A DNA stretch of 64,000 bases from NCBI GenBank assembly GCA_005405945.1, contig BJHW01000002.1, forward strand, positions 1,984,001 to 2,048,000, in the 5' to 3' direction. This document shows positions 9,202 through 21,400 of this stretch, in pieces. Source of the stretch: Streptomyces violaceusniger. GTDB lineage: Bacteria; Actinomycetota; Actinomycetes; Streptomycetales; Streptomycetaceae. A program made the translations under genes and the position numbers. The notes below the pieces were generated by a model. That model saw nothing but the letters and a program-made list of their open reading frames with translations, was not told where the DNA came from and searched no databases. Positions within the stretch are counted from its first letter, which is position 1; every line of letters starts with the position of its first letter.

Positions 9202-10072
9202 TCAGAGCGAGTGCCTTGCCCTTGCTCGCGTCGTACCGGCCCCGGATATGCCGATCGCTGCACGGACGACGATGGCGAGCGCACCACCCGAGCGGTCCGG
9301 GGCACACTCCAGCTCCGGGCCGATGTGCTGTCGGCGCGGAACGGCGACGATGCCGCGGCCGGGCGATTGGATCGGGGAGGCTGCCTCGAACTCACTGCGT
9401 TCTCCCCGGCGACGCTGACGTAGGCCCGGGTGCCGTCCGGTGTGAGGGCGACGAGGATGGGCACGTCACCGGTGAGGATGCTCGCGCTGACGGTGTTGGT
9501 GCCGGTGTCGATCACGGCCACGGTGCCGTCGCCGGCGTTGGGCACGTAGACCCGGGTGCCGTCCGGGGAGACCGCTGCCCCGGTCGGAAGGCTGAGGCCG
9601 GTGATGGTGGTGGTGACCGAGTTCGTGGCGGTGTCGATGACGCCGACGACACCGGCGGTCTGGCACGTGACGTAGGCGCGGGTGCCGTCCGGTGTGAACG
9701 CGGCCTGGACGGTTCCGGCACCGACCGGGATGGTTGTCGTGAGGACGTTGGCGGCGGTGTCGATCACACCGACGCTGCCGGTGCCGAACAGGGTTACGTA
9801 CGCGCGGTGCCGTCCGGCGAGAAGGACAGCAGGCTCGGTCCACCGGGCGCGGCGATGGTCAGGGTGACGGTGCTCGTGGCGGTGTCGATGACGCTGATGT
9901 CGTCCGAGGACTGGTACGCGACGTACGCCCGTCCCCCGTCCGGGGTCAGCGTCACGCCCAACGGCGAGCCGCCGACCGGGATGGTGGCAACGGACGGCGT
10001 CAGCAGCGGGGTGCTTCGCCGTGCGACGGCGTCGGTCGCCGACAGGGTCTGGGGATCGGCCAAGAGCAACAT
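9202..10072 (-). CDS. YVTN-type beta-propeller protein (frameshifted, 3' end uncertain)
   Basis: At least four tandem repeats of the YVTN/surface-layer propeller type are visible: GVTLTPDGGRAYVAYQSSDD, SVIDTATSTVTLTI, LLSFSPDGT, then AAFTPDGTRAYVTCQTAG, GVIDTATNSVTTTI and AVSPDGTRVYVPNAGDG. The start at 10072 is chosen for the GGAGAGG site upstream; the frame is also open further 5'. A missing base at 9806-9807 splits the repeats between two frames. After AYVSVAGENAVS (about 9400) the repeat pattern stops. One further missing base would give an end at 9202; staying in frame would run into the SGNH gene start, which is unlikely. No clear signal peptide. Such propellers usually bind proteins or sugars; the role here is unknown. 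Confidence 0.6.
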
Positions 10073-11022
10073 GATGGGGTCCTCTCCGAGGGCAAATCTG
10101 CCGAGAAGTCCGACCGCGGACGAAGAACGCAAGCCCAGGGCACCCCGCCGGTTCTCCTGCTCACAGTGATGCACAGCGTCAAACGGGTGACAATCGCCGA
10201 CCGGACGAGATCAACCGGACAGCCGAGCGCACGATGCTCCCCCGCCCCATCCCTGTGGACCGTCGTCGGGCGCCGTCGCGCCGGGTCGGATTGCGTGCGC
10301 CGGTCATACACCATGCGCCCGTCGGTACCTCCGCGCCGCCGCGCCGCCGCGGCTTCAGGTGGCCAGCTGGTCCGCCACCGCCTGGTAGTGGGTCAGGCCG
10401 TGGGCGACATGATGCTGGGCGCTTTCGCGGGCCGTCCTGCCGTCCGTGCCGGGGCGACGGTGGCGAGCATTGCGTCCAACGGGTGGTCGTACGGGGCGCC
10501 CGTGACGAGGGCCAAGTGGTGCGCCGAGCCCCGTCGCCATGCGCGTACCTCATGCACCCGGCATACCGCAGGGGTCATGGGCCGTCAGCCGTACCGACAC
10601 CACGCTTTGACTGGATTTTCGTGTCCAACCTACGCGGTACGCGTCCAACGCATGGGTTCATACCGCGCGAGGCAACAGGTTTCCCGCTCGCACCCACGGG
10701 GCGGGGATGAAGGCGCGTAATACTTTGCCGAGACCGGAACGTGATGGACAGGAGCCCGCGATGTCCGCGACGACGACCGCATCGACGCACGATCCCGCCC
10801 ACGCGGCAGCGCTGTCCCACGGCAGGAGGGGCGGCTCGCGAGCGAGACGGCTTCTGGAACCGGCCGGAGATCGAGTCAGTCCACCACGGCGTGCGGTCCG
10901 CGCACGCCGAGTTTCAACGCGCCCGGCGGTTCCCGGTTTCCGCGGGACGTTCCGGCCTTCGTTCTTCTCATCGAGCTTCCCCGGCTCTCCGTAGATGATG
11001 GCCTGAAAGGCAGTTGAGGTCC
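10073..11022. other. Boundary region upstream of the biosynthetic locus; remnants only
   Basis: On the minus strand, about 10355-10580, two frames together read HHLALVTGAPYDHPLDAMLA and RESAQHHVAHGLTHYQAVAD, ending at a stop at 10355. This looks like the C-terminus of a decayed or frameshifted gene I do not recognise. On the plus strand from 10761 a short frame (MSATTTASTHDPAHAAALSH) with FWNRPEIESVHHGV in the neighbouring frame may be another fragment. A TTGACT at 10607-10612 resembles a -35 hexamer, but no good -10 follows. The promoter for the sulfotransferase-PKS transcript should lie here; I cannot fix it. Confidence 0.35.
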
Positions 11023-12315
11023 ATGCGTTCGGATGCGACAAAAAGCAGTTCTTCGCCGATGACAGCCCAACCCATTGGCGGATACCGGCTGCCGTGGCTG
11101 GTCCGATCGATCAACCGGTTGCTCGATCCGGTCGGAACCCGGCTGTGGCCCGTCGAGGCCGCCGAACTCGCCGACCGGGCCCGAGCCAGAACCGGGCTGT
11201 CGGATTTCGGTGATCTTGCTCCTTTCGAGGAGCCGCTGGAGATTCTGTGCCGTTCGGCCAACCAGGAAGTTGAACTCAGCGTTTTCGGCCGTCTGATGGT
11301 CCGCCGACTGCTCGCCCAGCCGATGGTCCACCGGCTGCGGTTGACCGAACTCACGGCCCGGCGGCCCGAACTGTTCGAGAAACCGGTCACCGCACCGCTG
11401 TTCGTGGTGGGCATGCCCCGAAGCGGCACCACCTTTCTGCATCGGACGATGGCGCGGGATCACGCCTGGTACCACATGCCTTTCTGGGAATCCCTGGACC
11501 CGATCCCGGCCGGCGGCACCGCGCGCGGCAATGGACCCGATCCGCGCATACGGGCGGGCGAGCGGTTCGTGCGCGCCATGTCCTGGACGTTCCCTGGATT
11601 CGTGGACAGCCATGAGATAGCCAATGACGAACCCGAAGAGGAAATGCCGCTGCTGGACGCCGCGCACGTGTCGCTTCAGTTCGGTTTCGGCTATTTCCCG
11701 GAATACGCACGGTGGTACACCGACGCCGATCACTCCGGCGGGTATCGGCTGCTCCGGCAGTACCTCCAGGCCATGCAGGCCGGCCGGCCGGAGGGTGGTC
11801 GCTGGCTGCTCAAAACGCCCACGCACCTGGAGATGCTGCGCCCCTTGCTGACGGTGTTCGACGACGCGACGGTGGTACAGACCCACCGCGACCCGATTTC
11901 CTCCCTGGTCTCTCTCGCCGCACTGAGCACGTTTTCGACCGGAATGCTGCTGCGGAACCCCAATCTGCACCGCATCGGTCAGCTGTGCGCCGACTACATC
12001 GAGCGAGCCCTGCGTTCGATGGTGGACTACCGCGACAGTGCCGCGGGGATAGTGAACGGGGACCGGTTCGTCGACGTCGCCTTCCGTGAGCTGGTCAGCG
12101 ATCCGATCGGCACGGTGACCCGAATCTCCTCGGCAGTGGGTCACGAACCGGACGACACCGCCATGGAGGAAATGCGCGCCTTCACCGCGAGAGCGGACGG
12201 ACATCGCAGCAAGCAGCGCTTCACCATGGAGGACTTCGGGCTCGACGAGAACGATTTGCGTGAGCGGTTCAAGTTCTATTACGAGCGATTCGACGTGCCG
12301 ATGGACCGCGGCTAG
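11023..12315 (+). CDS. PAPS-dependent sulfotransferase (Sulfotransfer_3 type)
   Basis: Transfers a sulfuryl group from PAPS to an acceptor, probably a hydroxyl. LFVVGMPRSGTTFLHRTMA (residues about 126-144) is the 5'-phosphosulfate loop. VVQTHRDPISSLVSL (about 284-298) is the 3'-phosphate-binding segment with the conserved Arg. ATG 11023 is preceded by GAAAGG and GAGG; an upstream TTG at 11014 is unlikely. Length is 430 residues and the gene is intact. It stands 92 bp before the first PKS gene on the same strand, and the PAPS-forming genes lie downstream of the last PKS gene, so the acceptor is probably the polyketide. It is a free protein, not a PKS-embedded domain as in curacin-type olefin formation. 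Acceptor position is unknown. Confidence 0.85.
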   Translation: MRSDATKSSSSPMTAQPIGGYRLPWLVRSINRLLDPVGTRLWPVEAAELADRARARTGLSDFGDLAPFEEPLEILCRSANQEVELSVFGRLMVRRLLAQPMVHRLRLTELTARRPELFEKPVTAPLFVVGMPRSGTTFLHRTMARDHAWYHMPFWESLDPIPAGGTARGNGPDPRIRAGERFVRAMSWTFPGFVDSHEIANDEPEEEMPLLDAAHVSLQFGFGYFPEYARWYTDADHSGGYRLLRQYLQAMQAGRPEGGRWLLKTPTHLEMLRPLLTVFDDATVVQTHRDPISSLVSLAALSTFSTGMLLRNPNLHRIGQLCADYIERALRSMVDYRDSAAGIVNGDRFVDVAFRELVSDPIGTVTRISSAVGHEPDDTAMEEMRAFTARADGHRSKQRFTMEDFGLDENDLRERFKFYYERFDVPMDRG

Positions 12316-12407
12316 GCGTTCCAAGCGATTCTCCGATGGCAGGTCCGGCCGGTGCCGCCGGCCGCTGCCGTGTCCCCCTGTCGCGAGTGCTACCTGAGAG
12401 AACTCTG

Positions 12408-15400
12408 ATGACCGAATCCTCTTTGGACCGGGACCCGATCGCCGTTGTCGGTGTGTCGTGCCGATTGCCGCATGCCGCCAATCCGGAGGCCTTCTGGACC
12501 CTGTTGCGCGACGGCGTGGACGCGATTTCGACGACTCCCGCCACCCGCTGGGACGCTGCCGACGGCCCCGGTCTCGACGCCGATGGCACGGCGTTCGGAG
12601 GCTACCTGGAGGGCATCGACCTGTTCGACGCGGCGTTCTTCGGGATCTCGCCACGTGAGGCCGCCGCGATCGACCCGCAGCAGCGGCTGATGCTTGAGCT
12701 GAGCTGGGAGGCACTGGAAGACGCCGGGATCGTCCCCGATCAGGTGCGGGGCGCCCGCGTCGGTATTTTCGCCGGTGCCAACAAGGATGACTACGCGGCT
12801 CTCCTGCACCGCCGCGGGCTGGACGAGATCACCCCACACAGCAACACCGGTGTGCAGCGCGGAATGATCGCCAACCGGGTGTCCTACACGCTCGGCCTGA
12901 GCGGCCCCAGCATCACCGTGGACACCGCGCAGTCGTCCTCATTGGTCGCCGTGCATCTCGCGTGTGAAAGCCTGCGCCGCGGGGAGTGTTCCAGCGCGAT
13001 CGTCGGCGGGGTGATCCTCAACCTCAGCCCGTACGCCGCGGTCGAGTTGTCGAGGTTCGGTGGACTGTCGCCCGATGGCCGATGTTTCACCTTCGACGCT
13101 AGGGCCAACGGGTTCGTCCGCGGTGAGGGCGGCGCGGTGGTGGTGCTCAAACCGCTGAGGCAGGCGCTGGCCGATGGTGACCGGGTGTACTGCCTGATTC
13201 GCGGGAGCGCGGTCAACAACGACGGAGTGAGCGATGGGCTGACCGTTCCCAGCGCTGCCGCACAGGAGGAGGTCATCCGGCGTGCGCACGAGCACGCCGG
13301 TGTGAACCCGGCCGAGGTGCAGTACGTCGAGCTGCACGGGACCGGCACCCGAGTCGGTGACCCGGTCGAGGCGGCCGCGCTGGGTGCTGCGGTGGGTGAG
13401 CCACGGCGTGCGCATGGCCCCCTGCGCGTCGGATCGGTCAAGACGAACATTGGCCACCTGGAGTCGGCGGCCGGGATCGCAGGCCTGCTGAAGGTAGTGC
13501 TGGCGATCAGGCATCGCCGGATTCCGCCGAGCCTGAACTTCCGCGAACCGAATCCGCGGATCTCGCTGACGGATCTGAACCTGCGCGTGCAGACGGAGAC
13601 CGGTGCGTGGCCTGACGCCGGGCGGCCACTGGTGGCCGGGGTGAGTTCGTTTGGCATGGGCGGTACCAACTGCCACGTCGTGGTGAGCGAAACGACCGGT
13701 TCCGACAGTGCTGAGGGACCGGTGGAGCCGGAGGACGGCCCGGCGGGTGGTGTGGTGCCGTGGCTGTTGTCGGCGAAGTCGGCGGAGGCGTTGCGGGAGC
13801 AGGCTGTCCGGCTGGGCCGGTGGGTCACTGAGCGGCCGGGGATTGATCCGGTGGCGGTGGGACGTTCACTGGCCACGACGCGTTCGGTGTTCGAGCATCG
13901 TGCGGTGGTGGTGGCCGATGACTTGGCCGACTTTGTGTCCGGGCTGGAGAGCTGGGAGTCCTCGCCCGCGGTGGTGCGGGGTGTGGTGGCGCCGGTTGGG
14001 CTTGGTCCGGTGTTTGTGTTTCCGGGGCAGGGTGCGCAGTGGGTGGGGATGGGTGTGGAGTTGTGGGATTCCGAGCCGGTGTTTGCGGAGTGGATGGAGC
14101 GGTGTGGGGCGGCGTTGGAGCCGTTCGTGGATTGGTCGCTTCGTGAGGCGCTTGGGGATGCTGGGTTGTTGGGGCGGGTTGATGTGGTGCAGCCGGTGTC
14201 GTGGGCGGTGATGGTGTCTTTGGCGGGGTTGTGGCGTTCGGTGGGTGTGGTTCCGTCGGTGGTGGTGGGTCATTCGCAGGGGGAGATTGCTGCGGTGACG
14301 GTGGCTGGTGGTTTGTCGTTGGAGGATGCGGCGCGGGTGGTGGCGTTGCGGAGTCGGGCGATTGTGGGGTTGGCGGGTTCTGGTGGGATGGTGTCGGTTC
14401 CGGCGCCGCTGGATCAGGTGGAGGAGTGGATTGCTCCGTGGGCCGATGTCCTGTCGGTGGCTGCGGTGAACGGTCCGGCGCAGGTGGTGGTTTCGGGTGC
14501 TGTGGTGGCGTGTGAGGAGTTCGTGGTCAGGCATGCTGGTGATGGTGTGCGGCGGATTGCGGTGGACTATGCGTCGCATTCGGCGCAGGTGGAGGCGGTC
14601 GAGCAGCAGCTGGCGAGTGATCTGGCTGGTCTGGAACCGGTGAGTGGCCGGGTGCCGTTCCATTCCACTGTGGACGCTGGGCTTGTTGATACTGCGGGGC
14701 TTGATGGTGGGTATTGGTATCGGAATCTGCGTGAGCGGGTGCGGTTTGCCGAGGTGGTCGAGTCGCTGGTGCGGGCTGGGCATCGCGCTTTTGTTGAGGT
14801 GAGTGCGCATCCGGTGCTGGCGATGGCGGTGGAGCAGGCTGGTGAGGGTCTGACCGTGACCGGCACGTTGCGTCGTGATGACGGGGGTCGGGGCCGGTGG
14901 CTGCGGTCACTGGCCGGTGTCCATGTCGCGGGCGTGCCGGTGGACTGGACCACGCAGCTTGGCACGCAGACCGGTACCAAGAGGATCGGCCTGCCGACGT
15001 ATGCCTTCCAGCGGAAGCGGTATTGGCTGCCGGATGCACCGGCCGTGGCTCCGAGCCGTGACGCGTCTCCAGGCACCGAGCTCGACGCGTTGCGGTACGA
15101 GGTTTGCTGGGCGCCGATCGGCCCCGTGCTGGACCGGACACTGACCGGTCGATGGATTGTGGCGGTACCCGCCGACCACTCGGAGGAGGATGCGGTCGGC
15201 CAGGTCGTCGCCGCGCTCTCGGAGGACCGGGACGAGCCCCCGCTCGTTCGGGTGGACCCGGCCCGTCCGGACACTGCCTTCGGGGACATCGGTCCGGTCG
15301 ATGGTGTGGTGTCGTTCCTGCCACCTGACGTTTCAGCCGGCATGGTGTCCGGCATTCCGGTGTGGTCCGTGACGACCGGCGTGGCCGGTGATCCTCGGGA

Positions 15401-18400
15401 ACCTTCGGGAACGGAGTACTGGGATCGACCGTCGGCTCCGGGCCGTGTCGGTGGCCGTCTCGAGCTCCCTTCAGCGTGGGATGCGACGACCTCGCGTAGG
15501 CTGCGCGCCGTTCTGGCCGGTGAGTACGGCGAGGACCGCTTGGCCCTGCGCTCCACCGGAGTGTTCGCCTGGAGGGTACGGTCGGCGCCGGTTCCGAGTG
15601 CGGCGCCGCGGCGCCACTGGCGCCCCTCCGGCACTGTACTGCTGGCCGGTGGTGGCACCGGCCAGTCGGCCGAAGAGCTGATCCGCTGGTTGGAGGGTGG
15701 CGGCGCGCGGGTCGTCCGGGGCAGTGACCTGCCCGCCGACCCGGACCTCACAGCGGTCCTGTACCTGCCGGAACCTGACGGCACGACCGATCCCGAGGCT
15801 CTCCGGCGTCTGCACGAGCAAAGTGCCGACCGCGAGTTGTTCGCATTCGTGGTGGTGTCGCGTGCGAGTGCTCAACTGGGCCTGGATCCGGACTCGAATG
15901 GCCATGTCGAGGCGCTGATCCGGCTGCGCAGGGCGAACTCCCTGCCGGGCACCGTCGTGGCGTGGCACGACGAGGACATGCCGTCGGTCGAGGGGATGCG
16001 TCCCACTGATTCCGCGCGGCAGGTCGAGGCGCTGGTCAGCGCTGTTGAACACGACGACGCGAGCATCGTGATCGCCGAGCTGAGCAGTGACCTGCGAGAC
16101 ACCGTTGTGGACGGTCCACGCCGCGATGAGCGTCGGCGCGGTCGTACCGGAGTCGTTGTTGCGCCTGGCGTGGCTGCCAGCGAGTCGTACCTGCTCGACC
16201 TGGTTCGCACACACGCGGCCGCGGTGCTCGGTCACGGTGGCGCACCGGACGTCGACGCCGATCGGAGCTTTCGGGAACAGGGCGCGGATTCCTACATGGC
16301 TGTGGAACTGCGCAACCGGCTCATCACGGCTGTTGCTCTGGACCTGTCGGCCACCGTGCTGTTCGACTATCCGACCCCCGCGCGGCTGGCCGCATATCTG
16401 CACCGCCGACTGTCAGGAGTGTCCGAGTCGGATCGGGCACCGGCCGCTGCGGCCTTGGCGGCGGATGAGCCGATCGCCATCGTGGGCATGGGGTGTCGTT
16501 TCCCGGGCGGGGTGGATTCGCCGGAGGCGTTGTGGGAGTTGCTGGCCGCCGGCGGGGACGGGGTGTCGGAGTTCCCGGTTGACCGTGGCTGGGATGTGGA
16601 GGGCCTGTACGACCCGGATCGGCTTCGCCCGGGTACCTCTTATGCCCGGCACGGCACATTCCTGGCTGAGGCGGGAATGTTCGATCCGGAGTTCTTCGGG
16701 ATCGGCCCGCGTGAGGCGACGGCGATGGATCCGCAGCAGCGACTGGTGCTGGAAACGGCGTGGGAGGCGTTGGAGCGGGCGGGGATCGTGCCGGATTCGC
16801 TTCGTGGTTCGGAGACCGGTGTCTATGTGGGGGTCGGCGGATCTGACTACGGTTCGGTACTGGCGTCCGGTTCGGACGAGGTCGATGGACATGTGCTGAC
16901 CGGCAATGCGGTGAGTGTGGCTTCTGGCCGCGTCGCCTACACGCTGGGCCTCGAGGGCCCGGCGGTGACCGTGGACACCGCGTGTTCTTCTTCTCTCGTG
17001 GCGGCGCATCTGGCCGCGCAGGCTTTGCGTGCCGGCGAGTGCTCGATGGCGCTGGCTGGTGGCGTCACGGTGATGTCCACACCGGACATGTTCGTGGAGT
17101 TTTCCCGCCAAGACGGTCTTGCTGCTGATGGCCGGTGCAAGCCGTTCGCGGATGCCGCGGATGGGACCGGTTGGGGTGAGGGCGCCGGGATTCTGGTTCT
17201 TGAGCGGTTGTCCGATGCACGACGGCATGGGCACCAGGTGCTGGCCGTATTGCGTGGGAGTGCGGTGAATCAGGATGGTGCGTCGAATGGTTTGACGGCG
17301 CCGAACGGTCCCTCCCAGCAGCGGGTGATCCGTGCGGCGCTGGCGAGTGCGCGGCTGTCGTCGGCTGATGTTGATGTGGTGGAGGCGCACGGCACCGGGA
17401 CCAGGCTGGGTGATCCGATCGAGGCGCAGGCGCTGCTGGCGACCTATGGTCAGGACCGTCCGTCGGATCGGCCGTTGTGGTTGGGTTCGGTGAAGTCCAA
17501 CATCGGCCATACCCAGGCTGCGGCCGGGGTGGCCGGGGTGATCAAGATGGTGCTCGCCATGCACCACGACGTGTTGCCGCGCACCTTGAACGTGGACGCG
17601 CCGTCGTCGCGTGTGGACTGGTCGTCCGGTGCGGTGCGGTTGCTGACGGAGCCGGTGCACTGGCAGGCCAATGGCCATCCTCGCCGGGCCGGGGTGTCGT
17701 CGTTCGGCATCTCCGGCACGAACGCCCATGTGATCATCGAGGAACCCGAACCGGTATCGGGAGCCGAATCGGATGAGACCCCGGCGGTTGGCGTGGTGCC
17801 GTGGCTGTTGTCAGCCAGGTCGCCGCAAGCCCTGAGGGATCAGGCGTCCCGGCTGGCCAGGTGGACCGCCGAACACCCCGAAACCGGCCCTGTGGCAGTG
17901 GGGCGTGCGTTGACCACGACGCGTTCGGTGTTCGAGCATCGGGCGGTGGTGCTGGGTCAGGATCAGCACACGTTGTTGGAGGGCTTGCAGGCCTTTGCCG
18001 GCGGCCGTCCGAGTGCTGGGGTGGTGACCGGATCGCCGGGTTCGGCTCGATTGGCGGTGGTGTTTTCCGGTCAGGGCAGTCAACGTCCTGGCATGGGTGC
18101 GGGGTTGTCTGCTGCGTTCCCGGTGTTTGCCGAAGCCTTTGATGAGGTGTGTGCGGAGCTGGACCGGCATCTGTCCCGTCCGATCCGTGATGTGATCAGC
18201 GGTGGGCCGGATCTGCTTGATGAGACGGTGTTCGCGCAGGCTGGGTTGTTCGCGGTGCAGGTGGCTGTGTTCCGGTTGATGGTTTCGTGGGGTGTGTCGC
18301 CGGAGTGGGTGGCTGGGCATTCGATCGGTGAGCTGAGTGCCGCCTATGTGGCGGGTGTGTGGGACTTGGCCGATGCGGCCGCGGTGGTGACCGCGCGGGG

Positions 18401-21400
18401 CCGGTTGATGCAGGAGTTGCCGTCGGGCGGGGCGATGGCGGCGTTGTCGGCGGGTGAGGTCGAGGCGCTGGAGTTGCTCGGTGGGCATGCCGCGGTTGGT
18501 CTGGCGGCGGTCAATGGTGTGGAGTCCACGGTGATCTCCGGCGATGAGGAGGTGGTCGAGGAGCTGGTGCGGCGGTGGCGGGAGCAGGGGGGTAAGGCGC
18601 GGCGGTTGCGGGTGAGTCATGCGTTCCATTCGCCGTTGATGGAGCCGATTTTGGAGCCGTTCGCGCGGGTGTTGGAGCAGGTGACGTGGCGTGAGCCGCA
18701 GATACCGGTGGTGTCGGGCACGCCGGGTGCGGATGTCTGTGATCCGTCGTATTGGGTGCGGCATGTGCGGCACACGGTGCGTTACCACGACACGGTTCTC
18801 AAGCTACGTGATCACGGTGCGGAGCTGTTCGTGGAGGCCGGGCCGAGCGGCACACTGAGCGCGATGGCCACTGCGGCAAGCGGCGTGTGGCTGCCCGCCA
18901 TGCGGGCGGAGCGGGATGAACCGGAAACCCTGCTGACCGCGGTGGCCGGGGCCCACGTGCACGGCGCCGACGTGGACTGGGCCTCCGTGCTGGGCGCCGG
19001 CGGGCGGCCGGTGCCCCTGCCGACCTACGCCTTCCAAAGGCAGCGGTACTGGCCTGCGCCCGCCGGAGTGTGGCCCGGGGACGCCAGGGCATTGGGGCAG
19101 GGCGAGCCTGGGCATCGGCTGCTCGGCGCGGAAGTGGCGCTGGCGGGTGGGGACGCGGTGGTGCTGACCGGCCGATTGTCGCTGGCCACATACCCCTGGC
19201 TGGCCGACCACGCCGTGCTCGGGTCGGTGTTGTTGCCGGGGACGGCGTTCGTGGATTTGGCGGTGCACGCCGGTGACCGCGTCGGCTGCGCGGTGGTCGA
19301 CGAACTGACGTTGCAGGCTCCGCTGCTGTTGCCCGAGCAGGGCGGGGTGCGGGTGCAGATCCGGGTCGCCGAGCCCGATGAGGACGGTCGCCGGGTGGTC
19401 GGCATCTTCTCGCGTGCCGACGACGACGATGAGTGGGCTCAGCACGCCGATGGTGTCCTGAGCACGCAGTCCGCCCCGGCGCCGGAGTGGCTTGCAGCAT
19501 GGCCCCCGCCAGGCGCGCGGCCGGTGCCGGTCGATAGTGCCTATGAGCGCCTGGCCGAGGACGGCTACGGCTATGGACCGGTGTTCCAAGGGCTTCGTGG
19601 AGTGTGGCAGTCCGGCGCGGACGTGTTCGCCGAGGTGGCTCTGGCCGAGCGGACCGAGGTGAACGGTTTCGGGGTGCACCCGGCGCTGCTGGACGCAGGT
19701 CTGCACCCGATCGGCCTGACAGCTCAGCCCGGCGGGGAAGGGGTGAGGTTGCCGTTCGCGTGGACCGGCGTTCGCCTGCACGCCACCGGTGCGTCGGTGC
19801 TGCGGGTGAGGTTGTCCCGGCGTGAGGACGGCGGGGTCGGCATCGCGGCGTTCGATCCGGCCGGGCAGCCGGTGTTCAGCGCGGACTCCCTGCGGCTGCG
19901 GCCGATCACCACTGCCCCGGACACGTCCAGGAAGAAAGGGACGGCCCGCGCACTGTTCGGTGTGGACTGGATCCCGGTGGCCGCCCCGGAGACCACCGCG
20001 GTGGAGTGGGCATGGAACGACCAGGTCGAGGGCGAACTGCCCGCCGTAGTGGTCGCCCAGGTCCCGCCCGGCGGTGGTCTTGAGACGGTGCAGGCGGTAA
20101 CGGCCACGGTGCTGACCTGGCTGCAGAAGTGGCTGTCCGAGCCGGGCACGGACGATTCGCTGCTGGTGCTGCTCACCCGGGGCGCGGTGGATGGCAGCGA
20201 TGTGGCCGCGGCGGCGGTGACCGGGCTGGTGCGTTCCGCGCAATCCGAGCACCCGGGGCGGTTCGTTCTCCTGGACCTCGATGCCGATGTCGACATCGAG
20301 AGTGTTCTGCCACCGGTGGTGCACAGCGGTGAGCCCGAGATGGCGCTGCGCGCCGACGAGTTGTGTGTGCGGCGTCTGGTGCGAGCTACCGGTGCCGGTC
20401 AAACGGTGCCGGATCAGGTGGTTGCGGGCACCGTGGTCATCACCGGGGGCACCGGGGCGCTGGGCTCGCTGCTGGCCCGGCACCTGATCACCGCCTACGG
20501 CGTGCGCGATCTCCTGCTGCTCTCACGCCGGGGCATGGACGCTCCCGGCGCCATCGAGCTGGCCGCTGAACTGGATGAGCTGGGTGCGCGGGTGTCGATC
20601 CGGGCGTGTGATGTGTCCGATCGGGATGCGGTGGCGGCGGTGCTTGCCGACCGTGAGGTGTCGGGTGTGGTGCATGCGGCTGGTGTGCTGGATGACGCGA
20701 CGGTGGAGTCGTTGAGTCCGGAGCGGCTGGCTGTGGTGTTGCGGGCGAAGGTGGATGCGGCGTGGCATTTGCATGAGCTGACCCAAGGCTTGGATCTGGG
20801 TTTGTTCGTGGTGTATTCCTCGGCGGCGGCCACGCTCGGTTCGGCGGGTCAGGGGAGTTATGCGGCGGCGAACGCCGCGCTGGACGCGCTGGTGCAGCAG
20901 CGACGGTCGGCGGGGCTGGCCGGGCACTCGCTGGCGTGGGGCTGTGGGAACAGGGCTCGGGGATGACCGGGAGCCTGGGCGAAGCGGATCTGGCCCGATG
21001 GGCTCGAGCCGGAATTCGGGCGCTGTCCGATGAGCAGGGACTGGCGCTGTTCGACGCGGCGGTGCGCCTGGACCAGTCGTTGGTGGTGGCGGCACGGCTG
21101 GATGTCGCGGCCATGCGAGCCGCAGGAACCGTCTCGCCGTTGCTGAGCGGATTGACCGGTGGTCCGGTGCGCCGGTCCGCGGCCACCACGGCTGGTGAGG
21201 GCGATCTTGCCGCCCGGCTTGCCGCACTGCCTATCGAGGAGCGCCACTCGGCGGTGCTGGAACTGGTGCGTGCTCAAGCGGCCACCGTCCTGGGACACAC
21301 CTCGGCTGTTCGGGTCGACGCCGATGCGACCTTCCGTGACGTGGGCTTCGATTCGCTGACCGCGGTGGAACTGCGTAATCGGCTCACCGCCGAGACCGGA

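Noticed and set aside
11023..12315. Curacin-type sulfation of a beta-hydroxyl followed by decarboxylative terminal-alkene formation
   Set aside because: That chemistry needs an unreduced beta-hydroxyl on the last ACP and a cis sulfotransferase-TE pair. Module 8 has an intact DH and the sulfotransferase is a free protein upstream of the PKS. Kept only as a remote option.
12336..12407. Upstream ATG at 12336 as PKS start
   Set aside because: It would add 24 residues unlike any PKS N-terminus (AGPAGAAGRC...). ATG 12408 has a better ribosome binding site and opens directly before the KSQ domain.
10876..12714. Long minus-strand open frame of about 600 codons opposite the sulfotransferase, and similar long antisense frames across the PKS genes
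   Set aside because: They lie antisense to clearly coding genes, have Arg/His/Pro-rich low-complexity translations, and follow from high GC at third codon positions.
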